Assembly (NCBI GenBank): GCA_934385475.1
Contig: CAKRPS010000045.1
Coordinates: 1-17,155 of the forward strand
Reading direction: 5' to 3'
Length of the DNA stretch: 17,155 nt
DNA from: an uncultured Lachnospiraceae bacterium
GTDB lineage: Bacteria > Bacillota > Clostridia > Lachnospirales > Lachnospiraceae
Shown: in pieces, positions 6,831-15,443 of the stretch
Layout of the letters: the number at the start of each line of letters is the position of its first letter
Position numbering within the stretch: position 1 is the first letter of the stretch
Program-made: the position numbers and the translations under genes
Notes under the pieces: generated by a model
What the model was told of the DNA's origin: nothing
What the model saw: the letters and a program-made list of their open reading frames with translations, nothing else
The model's database searches: none

Positions 6831-9596
6831 ATGTATTCAGTGGAAAAATATGAACAGACAGCAAGACAGGCCGTGGCAGAAGGAATCGTTATGCTCCGGA
6901 ATGAAAAGAAGGTTCTGCCGATTCCGGCAGACAGCAGTGTTGCTTTGTTTGGAAGAAGCCAGTTTAATTATTTTAAAAGCGGAACCGGATCAGGAGGTCT
7001 GGTCAATACGGCATATGTGACTGGCATTGGGGAGGCGTTTGAAAACAGTGATTATCATCTGAATGAGGAACTGAAAAACACCTATGAGGTATGGCTCAAG
7101 GATCATCCGTTTGACACAGGAAACGGATGGGCACAGGAGCCATGGTTTCAGGAGGAAATGCCGGTATCATCTGAACTTGCCGCTCGTATTGCCGCAGATT
7201 CTTCCATAGCAGTGATCGTGATCGGACGGACAGCAGGGGAGGACAAGGATAACGCGGCGGAGGAGGGAAGTTATTTCCTGATGTCGACAGAGGAAGAAAT
7301 GATCCGGAATGTGTGTGGAGCATTTGAAAAAACGGTCGTTCTTCTGAATGTAGGCAATATTATGGACATGAAGTGGGTGGAGAAGTACCAGCCATCTGCA
7401 GTTCTGTATGTATGGCAGGGAGGACAGGAAGGCGGAAACGGTGTTATGGATGTCCTCACTGGAGCTGTTTCTCCAAGTGGAAAGCTTACAGATACGATTG
7501 CGGCTGATATTCAGGATTATCCGGCGGCAGAGCATTTCGGAAGTGATGTGTGCAATGAATATGTAGAAGACATTTATGTAGGATACCGTTACTTTTCTAC
7601 ATTTGCACCGGATAAGGTACTGTATCCTTTCGGATATGGATTGTCTTATACGGAGTTTGAAATGCAGGCACAGATTAAGGGAACGGACCTTGTGAAAGGT
7701 GTCTGTGTGAAAGCACAGGTCAAAAATACAGGGGACTGTGCAGGAAAGGAAGTTGTACAGGTTTATTGTGAAGCACCGCAGGGAAAACTTGGCAAGGCAA
7801 CAAGAGTTTTGTGCGGATTTGCAAAGACCGAAGAACTAAAGCCGGGATGTGAGCAGAACATTTCCATAGAGATTCCGGTGTGGAGTTATGCATCCTATGA
7901 CGATAGCGGCCTTTCGGGGCATAAATCCTGTTATGTGCTGGAACAGGGAACATATACCTTCTATGTGGGAAATAATGTGCGTGATGCGGTACAGGCAGGA
8001 AGCTTTGAATTGGCAGAAAATTATGTCCTGGAGAAGCTGGAGGAGGCACTTGCCCCAAACAGAGCATTTGAGCGGATCTGCCCGCTTACACAAAATATAG
8101 ATGGAACTTATGAAACAGGAAAGCAGGAGGTACCGCTGAGGACAAAGGACCCGGCGGTGAGAAGACAGGAGAACCTGCCAACATGTCCTGCCTTTACGGG
8201 AGATAAAGGATTCAAGCTTCATGATGTTGAGGAAGGAAAGGTGTCCATGGAGGACTTCCTTGCACAGCTCAGTGACGAGGAACTGTGTTGTATGGTGCGT
8301 GGCGAAGGAATGTGCTCTCCGAAAGTCACACCGGGAACAGCAGCGGCCTTTGGCGGAGTGACGGAGAGCCTGAAAGCGTATGGTATCCCGGTTGCATGCT
8401 GTGCGGACGGCCCGAGCGGTATCAGAATGGATTGCGGAACGATTGCCTTTTCCATGCCAAACGGAACTGCATTAGCCTGCTCCTTCAATGAGAAGCTGGT
8501 GGAGGAACTGTATGAATGGGAAGGCATGGAGCTTCGGAAGAATAAAATTGATACCTTGTTAGGCCCCGGAATGAACATTCACAGACATCCACTTAATGGG
8601 CGTAACTTTGAATATTTTTCAGAAGATCCTTTTGTGACCGGCAAGATGGCAGCAGCCCAGCTTAGAGGAATGCACCGTTATGGAGTAACTGGAACCATCA
8701 AGCACTTTGCGTGCAACAACCAGGAGTTTAACAGGCATACAACAGAGAGCCTTGTCTCGGAGCGTGCTCTCAGGGAAATCTACCTGAAAGGGTATGAAAT
8801 CACTGTAAAGGAAGGTAATGCAAGAAGCGTTATGTCGACCTATGGACCGGTGAATGGATTCTGGACAGCAGCCAATTATGATCTGCTTGTCACGATCCTG
8901 CGAAGAGAGTGGGGCTTCACGGGAATTGTAATGACAGACTGGTGGGCAAAGATCGGTGAGGCAGGAAAGGAAGTCTCCGTGCAGAATACGGCAGCTATGG
9001 TCAGGGCACAGAATGATGTCTACATGGTGGTGTCTGACTCTCAAAAGAACAGTGCGAAAGACAATTCTATGGCAGAATTACAAAAGGGTACTCTTACACG
9101 GGCAGAATTGACAGTCTGTGCGGCAGATATCTGCCGGTTTCTTCTGGGCGCGTTCTGTTATGTACGATTGATGGAAAGAGAGACGGCTCTGGACAAAGAA
9201 CTGCAGGAGATTGCAGCCAGTGAGAGCAAGATTTCCGGTACGGTTCTGGCGTTGGATATGGAAGGGGCAGAGCTTGCTATTCCGGTAGAAAAGATAGATA
9301 CGGCGAAAGGGTCAACTGCCATTTTACAGATTGCATTTGAGAAGAAGGGAAAATTCCGTCTGAATATAGAATGCAGAGCATCCGCAGAGAGTCCGGAACT
9401 GGCGCAGATTCCGGTATCAATCTTCCAGGATATGACGCTTGTGGAAACGATCAGCCTTACGGGAGCACAGAAGGACTGGGTAAAATACAGCATCGAACTT
9501 CCGAATGTGCCATTTAACAATACCTTTTTCGTAAAGCTGTTCTTTGGTATGAGCGGTATGGAATTGAGAAACGGTACACTCACTTTGCTTGAGTAA
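6831..9596 (+). CDS. Glycoside hydrolase family 3 beta-glycosidase, permuted domain order
   Basis: GH3 enzymes release terminal beta-linked sugars, often glucose or xylose. In this 921-residue protein the order is reversed from the classical one. The alpha/beta sandwich comes first (about 1-270), then a fibronectin III-like domain (about 285-400, VKNTGDCAGKEVVQVY). The TIM barrel follows (about 480-780: ADGPSGIRM, LLGPGMNIHRHPLNGRNFEY, TIKHFACNNQE). Last comes an extra beta-rich domain (about 800-921) that may bind carbohydrate. The predicted acid/base is Glu137 (TAGEDKDN) and the nucleophile Asp703 (VMTDWW). Such permuted GH3 enzymes are known from Ruminococcus and Butyrivibrio. There is no signal peptide, so it is probably cytoplasmic. 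AAGGGA lies 10 nt before the ATG. The gene has its own promoter and leader hairpin and appears monocistronic. The exact substrate cannot be told. Confidence 0.9.
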   Translation: MYSVEKYEQTARQAVAEGIVMLRNEKKVLPIPADSSVALFGRSQFNYFKSGTGSGGLVNTAYVTGIGEAFENSDYHLNEELKNTYEVWLKDHPFDTGNGWAQEPWFQEEMPVSSELAARIAADSSIAVIVIGRTAGEDKDNAAEEGSYFLMSTEEEMIRNVCGAFEKTVVLLNVGNIMDMKWVEKYQPSAVLYVWQGGQEGGNGVMDVLTGAVSPSGKLTDTIAADIQDYPAAEHFGSDVCNEYVEDIYVGYRYFSTFAPDKVLYPFGYGLSYTEFEMQAQIKGTDLVKGVCVKAQVKNTGDCAGKEVVQVYCEAPQGKLGKATRVLCGFAKTEELKPGCEQNISIEIPVWSYASYDDSGLSGHKSCYVLEQGTYTFYVGNNVRDAVQAGSFELAENYVLEKLEEALAPNRAFERICPLTQNIDGTYETGKQEVPLRTKDPAVRRQENLPTCPAFTGDKGFKLHDVEEGKVSMEDFLAQLSDEELCCMVRGEGMCSPKVTPGTAAAFGGVTESLKAYGIPVACCADGPSGIRMDCGTIAFSMPNGTALACSFNEKLVEELYEWEGMELRKNKIDTLLGPGMNIHRHPLNGRNFEYFSEDPFVTGKMAAAQLRGMHRYGVTGTIKHFACNNQEFNRHTTESLVSERALREIYLKGYEITVKEGNARSVMSTYGPVNGFWTAANYDLLVTILRREWGFTGIVMTDWWAKIGEAGKEVSVQNTAAMVRAQNDVYMVVSDSQKNSAKDNSMAELQKGTLTRAELTVCAADICRFLLGAFCYVRLMERETALDKELQEIAASESKISGTVLALDMEGAELAIPVEKIDTAKGSTAILQIAFEKKGKFRLNIECRASAESPELAQIPVSIFQDMTLVETISLTGAQKDWVKYSIELPNVPFNNTFFVKLFFGMSGMELRNGTLTLLE

Positions 9597-9620
9597 AGCT
9601 GTAATGCTTTAAAACAAAAC

Positions 9621-9649
9621 TTGACAGATTCCTTTTATTTCCTTATAAT
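9621..9649 (+). promoter_or_regulatory. Perfect-consensus promoter of the nucleoside-transport operon
   Basis: TTGACA (9621-9626) and TATAAT (9644-9649) are separated by exactly 17 nt. This is a textbook strong sigma-A promoter, and it suggests very high expression of the BMP lipoprotein. Transcription should begin near 9656, leaving about 60 nt of leader. Confidence 0.9.
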
Positions 9650-9671
9650 TTTATTTTGTTTACAGATAACG

Positions 9672-9694
9672 GATTGTCGGGATTTTTGACAATC
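9672..9694 (+). promoter_or_regulatory. Leader hairpin upstream of the BMP lipoprotein gene
   Basis: GATTGTC (9672-9678) and GACAATC (9688-9694) are perfect complements around a 9-nt loop. The site lies in the 5' leader, ending 8 nt before the AGGAGG ribosome site (9703-9708). It could stabilise the mRNA, affect translation or be an operator. The leader is too short for a purine riboswitch. Confidence 0.5.
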
Positions 9695-9716
9695 ACATTT
9701 TCAGGAGGAGAGTATT

Positions 9717-10952
9717 ATGAAAAAGAAACTGGTTAGTGTAATGCTGACAGCAGCCATGACAGCTTCCTTACTTGCAGGATGTGGATCAAGTGATTCCACA
9801 ACAGATACTGCAACTACAACAGAAGATGCCGCTGCAGAGACAGAGGAGACAACAGCAGAGGAAACAACAGACGCTGCTGAGGAGACTGAGACAGAGGATG
9901 CTGCAGAGGAAACAACAGACGCTGCAGACAGCGCAGAGATCACTGTAGAAGGTAAGATCGCAATGATCACAGATTCCGGTGATATCACAGACGAATCTTT
10001 CAACCAGATCACATGGGAGACCTGTAAAGCATATGGCGAGAAGAACGGTATTGACTGTGAGTACTACAAACCCGCAGAGGATACTGACGAAGAGAGAATC
10101 AACTCTATCGAGCTTGCTATCGCAGACGGAGCTACTGTACTTGTTATGCCGGGATATCTGTTCGGACCTGCAATCGCAGAAGAGCAGAGCCTTTATCCGG
10201 ATGTAAGCTTCATCGGAATTGATCTTGTAGAGAAAGATATTGTAAATCTTGCAGGTGATCCGGTAAAGACAGCAGATAACGTATATATTTGTTCTTTCCA
10301 GGAAGAGCAGGCAGGTTATCTTGCAGGTTATGCAGCAGTTAAAGATGGTTACACAGACCTTGGATTCCTTGGCGGTATCGCAGTTCCTGCCGTTATCCGT
10401 TATGGTTTTGGATATGTACAGGGTATCAACGCTGCAGCAGAGGAAATGGGTGTTGATGTAAATGTTAAATATTTCTACGGCGGACAGTTCTACGGTGATG
10501 ACGCTATCACAGCTCGTATGGAGGGCTGGTATGCAGACGGAACACAGGTTGTATTTGGCTGTGGCGGTGGTATCTGGACATCTGCACTGGATGCTGCTGA
10601 GCAGTATGATGGCAAGCTGATCGGTGTCGATGTAGACCAGCGTTCTGCAATCGGTGAGCGTTGCATCACTTCTGCTATGAAGAACCTTAGCTCTGCAGTT
10701 GAATCTGCACTGAACACATATTTCACAGGAAACTTCGCATCCATCGGTGGAAAGATTGATCAGCTTGGTCTTACACAGGGCGATTATATCGGACTTCCTA
10801 CAGCAGATGAGTCCTGGGGATTCTCAACCTTCACTGTTGATGAGTATGAGAAGGTTCTTGCAGGAATCAAAGATGGTTCTATCGAGATTTCTAATGATAC
10901 AGAGAATGAACCTGAGGTTGGTTCTCACGTAACTGTAGATTATATTCAGTAA
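9717..10952 (+). CDS. nupN: BMP-family nucleoside-binding lipoprotein of an ABC importer
   Basis: This is the extracellular substrate-binding protein of a nucleoside importer (BMP/Med/PnrA family, like B. subtilis NupN). The 411-residue protein has a lipoprotein signal peptide with lipobox LLAGC, so Cys22 should be lipid-modified and anchored. Residues 24-76 form a Thr/Glu/Asp/Ala-rich low-complexity tether. The BMP domain follows (about 78-411), starting KIAMITDSGDITDESFNQ and including GATVLVMPGYLFGPAI, FQEEQAGYLAGYAA, GFLGGIAVPAVIRYGFGYVQG and VFGCGGGIWTSALDAA. AGGAGG lies 8 nt before the ATG, behind a perfect promoter. A strong terminator follows, then the ATPase and two permease genes. 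The sequence does not show which nucleosides bind. The downstream uridine kinase suggests that pyrimidine nucleosides are among them. Confidence 0.93.
   Translation: MKKKLVSVMLTAAMTASLLAGCGSSDSTTDTATTTEDAAAETEETTAEETTDAAEETETEDAAEETTDAADSAEITVEGKIAMITDSGDITDESFNQITWETCKAYGEKNGIDCEYYKPAEDTDEERINSIELAIADGATVLVMPGYLFGPAIAEEQSLYPDVSFIGIDLVEKDIVNLAGDPVKTADNVYICSFQEEQAGYLAGYAAVKDGYTDLGFLGGIAVPAVIRYGFGYVQGINAAAEEMGVDVNVKYFYGGQFYGDDAITARMEGWYADGTQVVFGCGGGIWTSALDAAEQYDGKLIGVDVDQRSAIGERCITSAMKNLSSAVESALNTYFTGNFASIGGKIDQLGLTQGDYIGLPTADESWGFSTFTVDEYEKVLAGIKDGSIEISNDTENEPEVGSHVTVDYIQ
9855..9925 (+). repeat. Exact 23-bp direct repeat in the lipoprotein tether
   Basis: The 23-nt sequence at 9855-9877 recurs exactly at 9903-9925, 48 nt later, in the same frame. 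Each copy encodes AEETTDA. The exact match at DNA level points to a recent duplication and a tether length that could vary by slippage. Confidence 0.8.
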
Positions 10953-10969
10953 TTAATAAAAAATACTCG

Positions 10970-11005
10970 AAAAGGAGAGAAGATTTTGCTTCTCTCCTTT
11001 TTTTT
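10970..11005 (+). terminator. Strong intrinsic terminator between the lipoprotein and ATPase genes
   Basis: A perfect 13-bp stem (10970-10982 with 10989-11001) has a 6-nt loop and a T-run reaching 11005. It lies 17 nt after the lipoprotein stop. No convincing promoter follows before the ATPase gene, so read-through probably sets a high ratio of binding protein to transporter. Confidence 0.92.
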
Positions 11006-11078
11006 ATCTGAAAAAAATGGTATATTGTATAGTAGTGAGAGAAAAGTTCCTTCAAATCTAAAAAAGGGGTTACAGTTT

Positions 11079-12620
11079 ATGGAAAATGATTACATTATTG
11101 AGATGCTCGGCATTACAAAAGAATTCCCCGGAATCAAGGCAAATGACAATATCAATTTACAGGTGAAGAGAGGCGAGATCCATGCGCTTCTAGGAGAAAA
11201 CGGAGCAGGAAAATCCACGTTGATGAGTATTCTGTTCGGCCTGTATCAACCTACTTCCGGTATCATCAAAAAGAATGGAAAAGAAGTACAGATCAATTCG
11301 CCTAATGATGCGAATGAACTGAACATCGGAATGGTTCATCAGCACTTTAAACTGGTGGAGTGTTTCTCAGTACTTGACAATATTATTTTGGGGGTAGAGC
11401 CGACAAAGGGACTTTTCCTGGAGAAGAAGGGTGCAAGAAAGAAGGTTCTGGAGCTCAGTGAAAAGTATGGGCTGAAGGTCGATCCGGATGCACTGATTTC
11501 CGATATTACCGTAGGAATGCAGCAGCGTACGGAAATCCTCAAAATGCTCTATCGTGACAATGAAGTGTTGATCTTTGACGAGCCTACGGCAGTTCTGACG
11601 CCGCAGGAGATCAGCGAACTGATGAAGATTATGAAGAACCTTGCAAAAGAAGGAAAATCAATTCTGTTCATCACACATAAACTCAATGAGATTATGGAGG
11701 TGGCAGACCGGTGTACCATCCTGCGCAGGGGTAAATACATAGGAACGGTGAATATTGCGGATACCTCCAAGGAAGAGCTGTCAAAGATGATGGTAGGAAG
11801 AAATGTCAGCTTTACTGTGGATAAGAAGGAAAAGCAGATCGGAGATACCGTTCTCAAGGTGGAACATCTGACGGTGCCAAGCAAGGCACATTCCAACAAT
11901 GCGGTGAAGGATGTTTCGTTCAATGTTCGAAAAGGAGAGATTGTATGTATCGCCGGAATTGATGGCAATGGACAGTCCGAGCTTGTGCAGGGACTGACAG
12001 GGCTGGAGAAGATCAGCGGTGGAACGATCAGCTTTAACGGACAGGACATTACAAAGGCATCTATAAGAGACAAGTCCAAACTGGGAATGAGCCATATTCC
12101 GGAGGACCGTCATAAGCATGGGCTTGTACTTGACTATACACTGGAACAGAATATGGTTCTGCAAAGATACTGGCAGCCGGATTTTCAGGCAGGTGGATTC
12201 ATCAAGGCAAAGGCAGTGCGCGATTATGCAGAGAAGCTGATTGAGCAGTATGATGTACGAAGCGGACAAGGACCGGTTACCGTTGCCAGAAGTATGTCCG
12301 GTGGAAATCAGCAGAAGGCAATTATAGCCAGAGAAATTGACAAAGATCCGGATCTTCTGGTGGCTGTGCAGCCGACAAGAGGACTGGATGTGGGAGCAAT
12401 CGAATTTATCCATAAACAGCTTGTTGCACAGAGAGATAAAGGAAAAGCGGTACTGCTGATTTCTTTTGAACTGGATGAAGTAATGGATGTTTCGGATCGG
12501 ATTCTTGTTATGTACGAAGGAGAACTGGTTGGCCAGTTCGATCCAAAGCAGATTACGGTGGAAGAACTGGGATTGTATATGGCCGGTGCCAAGCGGAGTG
12601 AAGTTCCTGCTGAGGTCTGA
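11079..12620 (+). CDS. nupO: Nucleoside ABC importer, double ATP-binding protein
   Basis: This is the energy-coupling subunit of the nucleoside importer, with two ABC domains in one 513-residue chain. The first domain is complete: Walker A GENGAGKST (39-47), signature VGMQQR (145-150) and Walker B LIFDEPTA (Asp167, Glu168). The second is degenerate. Its Walker A is GIDGNGQSE (from 293), lacking the Lys, and its Walker B ends in VAVQPTRGLD with Gln in place of the catalytic Glu. Its SGGNQQK signature (from 407) is intact. One working and one degenerate site is normal for this family and for RbsA-like proteins. The ATG at 11079 is chosen for AAGGGG 9 nt upstream. The frame runs 31 codons further up, but only into the terminator T-run. 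Permease genes follow 27 nt later. Confidence 0.93.
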   Translation: MENDYIIEMLGITKEFPGIKANDNINLQVKRGEIHALLGENGAGKSTLMSILFGLYQPTSGIIKKNGKEVQINSPNDANELNIGMVHQHFKLVECFSVLDNIILGVEPTKGLFLEKKGARKKVLELSEKYGLKVDPDALISDITVGMQQRTEILKMLYRDNEVLIFDEPTAVLTPQEISELMKIMKNLAKEGKSILFITHKLNEIMEVADRCTILRRGKYIGTVNIADTSKEELSKMMVGRNVSFTVDKKEKQIGDTVLKVEHLTVPSKAHSNNAVKDVSFNVRKGEIVCIAGIDGNGQSELVQGLTGLEKISGGTISFNGQDITKASIRDKSKLGMSHIPEDRHKHGLVLDYTLEQNMVLQRYWQPDFQAGGFIKAKAVRDYAEKLIEQYDVRSGQGPVTVARSMSGGNQQKAIIAREIDKDPDLLVAVQPTRGLDVGAIEFIHKQLVAQRDKGKAVLLISFELDEVMDVSDRILVMYEGELVGQFDPKQITVEELGLYMAGAKRSEVPAEV

Positions 12621-12647
12621 AAAACAACGAGAGGAAAGGGAAAAAAT

Positions 12648-13769
12648 ATGAATGAGAAAACAAAGAGCACCCTTCTGTCCATTGTGGCTTCTCTGATTTG
12701 CATTATTTTGGGACTTGCAGTAGGTTTTATCGTTTTGTCCTGCATCAATGCGGAGAATGCAGTGGAAGGGATGTCAAGAATTATCAAGGGAGGTTTCCAT
12801 TTGAAGCCTAAGGGGATCGGAAGTGAGATCGCCCAGACGGCGCCTCTTATTATGACAGGTCTTTCTGTGGCATTTGCATTCAGAACAGGGCTGTTCAATA
12901 TCGGAGCGGCAGGACAGTACACGGTAGGCGTGTTTGGAGCCCTGTACTTTGCACTGATTGTTCAGGCACCGTGGTATGTGTGCCTTCTTGCCGCTATGGT
13001 ATGTGGGGCTGTATGGGGGGCAGTACCCGGTATTTTTAAGGCATATTTTAATGTAAATGAGGTAATTACCTCTATTATGTTTAACTGGATCGGACTGTAT
13101 CTGGTGAATGAATTGATGTACAACAGGATCAGCGGAATGTATGATCAGAAAACTACCAGAACCTATAAGATTGCGTCTGTTTCTCAGGGGTCTCTGATAC
13201 CGGATCTGGGACTGAATGCGATATTCAGGACAAACTCTACAACGATTGCAATTTTTCTGGCCATTATTGTTGCAATCATCGTGGCTGTGATTCTGAGCAA
13301 AACGACCTTTGGTTATGAACTGAAGGCCTGTGGTTTTAATAAGGATGCGGCAAAGTATGCGGGAATCAACGAGAAGAGAAATATTGTACTGTCGATGACG
13401 ATAGCCGGTGCACTTGCCGGAATGGGAGCTGGATTCTATTTCCTGTCCGGAGCGTCTGAGTGGAATCCACAGGTTGCAACTGCGCTTCCTGCCGTAGGAT
13501 TTAACGGTATTCCGGTTGCACTTCTTGCACTGAGCAATCCGATCGGCGTTATTTTTGCAGCGTTGTTTGTTGCGCATATTTCCGTAGGTGGCTCCTATCT
13601 TCCGACCAAGTATTATCAGCCGGAGATCGCAGACTTTATTGTGGCTGTTATCATTTATCTTTGTGCCTTTGTTATGCTCTTTAAGGGCATGATCGGCGGT
13701 ATGCTCCAGAAAAAGAAACAGCGGCAGGATGCAGAACCGGTGCAGAGAAGCGGAAAGGGGGCAAAGTAA
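12648..13769 (+). CDS. nupP: Nucleoside ABC importer permease 1
   Basis: This is one of two membrane subunits forming the nucleoside channel (BPD_transp_2 family, like NupP/YufP). The 373-residue protein begins with a membrane helix (about 10-30), and many hydrophobic segments follow. Family motifs include GLFNIGAAGQYTVG (Asn84-Gln90), NVNEVITSIMFNWIG (Asn137 onward) and ATALPAVGFNGIPVALLALS. The basic C-terminal tail (KKKQRQDAEPVQR) should be cytoplasmic. GAGGAAAGG about 9-10 nt before the ATG is a good RBS. Its TAA (13767-13769) shares one base with the ATG of the second permease, so the two are translationally coupled. No odd features were seen. Confidence 0.92.
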   Translation: MNEKTKSTLLSIVASLICIILGLAVGFIVLSCINAENAVEGMSRIIKGGFHLKPKGIGSEIAQTAPLIMTGLSVAFAFRTGLFNIGAAGQYTVGVFGALYFALIVQAPWYVCLLAAMVCGAVWGAVPGIFKAYFNVNEVITSIMFNWIGLYLVNELMYNRISGMYDQKTTRTYKIASVSQGSLIPDLGLNAIFRTNSTTIAIFLAIIVAIIVAVILSKTTFGYELKACGFNKDAAKYAGINEKRNIVLSMTIAGALAGMGAGFYFLSGASEWNPQVATALPAVGFNGIPVALLALSNPIGVIFAALFVAHISVGGSYLPTKYYQPEIADFIVAVIIYLCAFVMLFKGMIGGMLQKKKQRQDAEPVQRSGKGAK

Positions 13770-14707
13770 TGTTTTTACTTATCAAATTTACCTTGTTATA
13801 TGCAGTGGTCTTGATGCTGGTAGCCTTGGGCGGTATGTTTTCCGAACGAAGCGGTGTGATCAACATTGCACTGGAAGGAATTATGGTAATCGGTGGTCTG
13901 GCCGGTGTTTTTGTACTGGCTCTTGGAGGCGAGAAGCTCCCGGCACCCTTGCTTGTGTTTGTGTCGATTCTGGTCAGTGCTGTAGCCGGCATGATCTATT
14001 CTCTTTTACTTGGGTTTTCGGCGATCACCCTGAAAGCGGATCAGACGATCGGTGGAACGGCGTTAAACATGCTTGCAACGGCCGTTGCCATTGTCATCGT
14101 GAAGGCGTTCAACAATTCTGCTGAGGCCGGAAACGGAGCGGCTTCTGCAAAGCTCAATTACAACAATGCCGCATTTATTTATAAGATCGGACCGTTTACC
14201 ATCAATATCTTTCTGATTATCGGAATTATTCTGCTCGTGTGCAGTTATGTATTCCTGTTTAAGACAAAGTGGGGACTCAGGCTTCGTTCCTGTGGAGAGC
14301 ATCCGCAGGCAGCTGATTCCGTAGGAATCAATGTGTACAAGTGGAGATATATCGGTGTTATCATTTCCGGTGCACTCGGAGGAATCGGTGGATTTGCCTA
14401 TATTGTGCCGTCCGTTACTACCTGGAATTTTGAAGTGGGAGTTGCCGGAGCGGGATTCCTGGCATTGGCGGTTATGATTTTCGGACAGTGGAAGCCTTTT
14501 AATATTGCGGGAGCAGCTATCTTTTTTGCTATCTTCCGTTCGCTGGCCAATATAGCGGACTCAACAGCTCTGTCCAGTCTGGGGCTTTCCAAAAATATAT
14601 ACAGCATGATGCCTTTTATTGCGTCCATGATCATTCTTGCCTTTACATCCAAAAATTCAAGAGCGCCTAAGGCGGAAGGAATTCCTTATGATAAAGGAGC
14701 CCGTTAG
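13769..14707 (+). CDS. nupQ: Nucleoside ABC importer permease 2
   Basis: This is the second membrane subunit, expected to pair with the preceding permease (NupQ/YufQ-like, BPD_transp_2 family). The 312-residue length is normal. Family motifs include GMFSERSGVINIALEGIMVIGG (Ile31-Gly37 at the core), LKADQTIGGTALNMLATAVA and LRSCGEHPQAADSVGINVYK. The remainder is hydrophobic and fits about eight or more membrane helices. The ATG overlaps the stop codon of permease 1 by one base, and AAAGGGGG just upstream serves as RBS. Uridine kinase begins 44 nt after the stop, with no terminator between. Confidence 0.92.
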   Translation: MFLLIKFTLLYAVVLMLVALGGMFSERSGVINIALEGIMVIGGLAGVFVLALGGEKLPAPLLVFVSILVSAVAGMIYSLLLGFSAITLKADQTIGGTALNMLATAVAIVIVKAFNNSAEAGNGAASAKLNYNNAAFIYKIGPFTINIFLIIGIILLVCSYVFLFKTKWGLRLRSCGEHPQAADSVGINVYKWRYIGVIISGALGGIGGFAYIVPSVTTWNFEVGVAGAGFLALAVMIFGQWKPFNIAGAAIFFAIFRSLANIADSTALSSLGLSKNIYSMMPFIASMIILAFTSKNSRAPKAEGIPYDKGAR

Positions 14708-14751
14708 ATACAAAGCGGACGGAGTATTATGTACAAAAGCGAGGAAAAGAT

Positions 14752-15369
14752 ATGAATGCAATTTTGATCGGGATAGCCGGAGGAACCGGCAGTGGAAAGA
14801 CAACACTTGCGGATAGATTAAAAGAGAGCTTCGGCGAGAATGAGGTCAGTATCCTGCGTCACGACAACTATTATAAGCGTCATGATGAGATGGATTATGA
14901 ACAGAGGACAAAGTTAAACTATGATCACCCGGATGCATTTGATACGGAGCTTCTATGCAGTCATATTAAGGCTCTGAAAGAAGGGAAGACAGTACAGATA
15001 CCGGTATATGATTATACGATCCACAACAGATCCAAGGAGACGATAGAGGTTCGGCCTGCACCTGTCATTATTCTGGAAGGGTTTATGATCTTTGTAGAGA
15101 AAAGTCTCTGTGATCTGATGGATATCAAGGTGTTTGTGGATACAGATGCGGATGTGCGCATCCTCAGAAGAATTGTCAGGGATGTCAAGGAACGGGGACG
15201 TTCTCTGGAGAGTGTGATTGAACAATACCTGACAACGGTAAAACCCATGCATGAGCAGTTTGTGGAACCAAGCAAGCGGAAGGCAGACATTATTGTGCCG
15301 GAGGGCGGAGAGAACAATGTAGCACTTGAGATGTTGATTGAGAGAGTGCGTAAGCAGCTGCAGTCCTGA
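14752..15369 (+). CDS. udk: Uridine/cytidine kinase
   Basis: This enzyme phosphorylates uridine and cytidine to UMP and CMP in the cytoplasm, the first step of pyrimidine nucleoside salvage. The 205-residue length matches bacterial Udk. The P-loop is GGTGSGKTT (residues 10-18). Next come LRHDNYYKRHDEMDYEQR and NYDHPDAFDTELL (nucleoside-binding region), IPVYDYTIHNRS, VIILEGFMIF (Walker B-like) and RILRRIVRDVKERGRS (lid region). GAGGAAAAG precedes the ATG. The gene lies 44 nt behind the second permease with no terminator. Co-transcription is therefore likely, so the imported nucleoside would be trapped at once. This is the best evidence that the importer handles pyrimidine nucleosides. The enzyme family also includes phosphoribulokinase-like proteins, but the motifs favour Udk. 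Confidence 0.92.
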   Translation: MNAILIGIAGGTGSGKTTLADRLKESFGENEVSILRHDNYYKRHDEMDYEQRTKLNYDHPDAFDTELLCSHIKALKEGKTVQIPVYDYTIHNRSKETIEVRPAPVIILEGFMIFVEKSLCDLMDIKVFVDTDADVRILRRIVRDVKERGRSLESVIEQYLTTVKPMHEQFVEPSKRKADIIVPEGGENNVALEMLIERVRKQLQS

Positions 15370-15409
15370 GATGCGCAGTTGTGGAAAACAAATAATTCAA
15401 AAAACAGGA

Positions 15410-15437
15410 TTGTAAAATAAAAATCCCATGCTATAAT
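15410..15437 (+). promoter_or_regulatory. Promoter of the thrS T-box transcript
   Basis: TTGTAA (15410-15415) and a perfect TATAAT (15432-15437) are 16 nt apart, with TGC directly before the -10 (extended -10). Transcription should begin near 15444. Confidence 0.75.
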
Positions 15438-15443
15438 GTTGGT

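Noticed and set aside
9594..9613. A small hairpin (AAAGC/GCTTT) after the GH3 gene as a terminator.
   Set aside because: The stem is short and AT-rich, and A residues rather than a T-run follow it.
9656..9716. Possible purine riboswitch in front of the nucleoside importer.
   Set aside because: The leader is only about 60 nt and lacks the conserved purine-aptamer core. Only a simple hairpin is present.
11005..11078. A separate promoter for the ATPase and permease genes.
   Set aside because: TATAGT near 11028 could be a -10, but no -35-like box lies at a proper distance. Read-through of the terminator is the simpler view.
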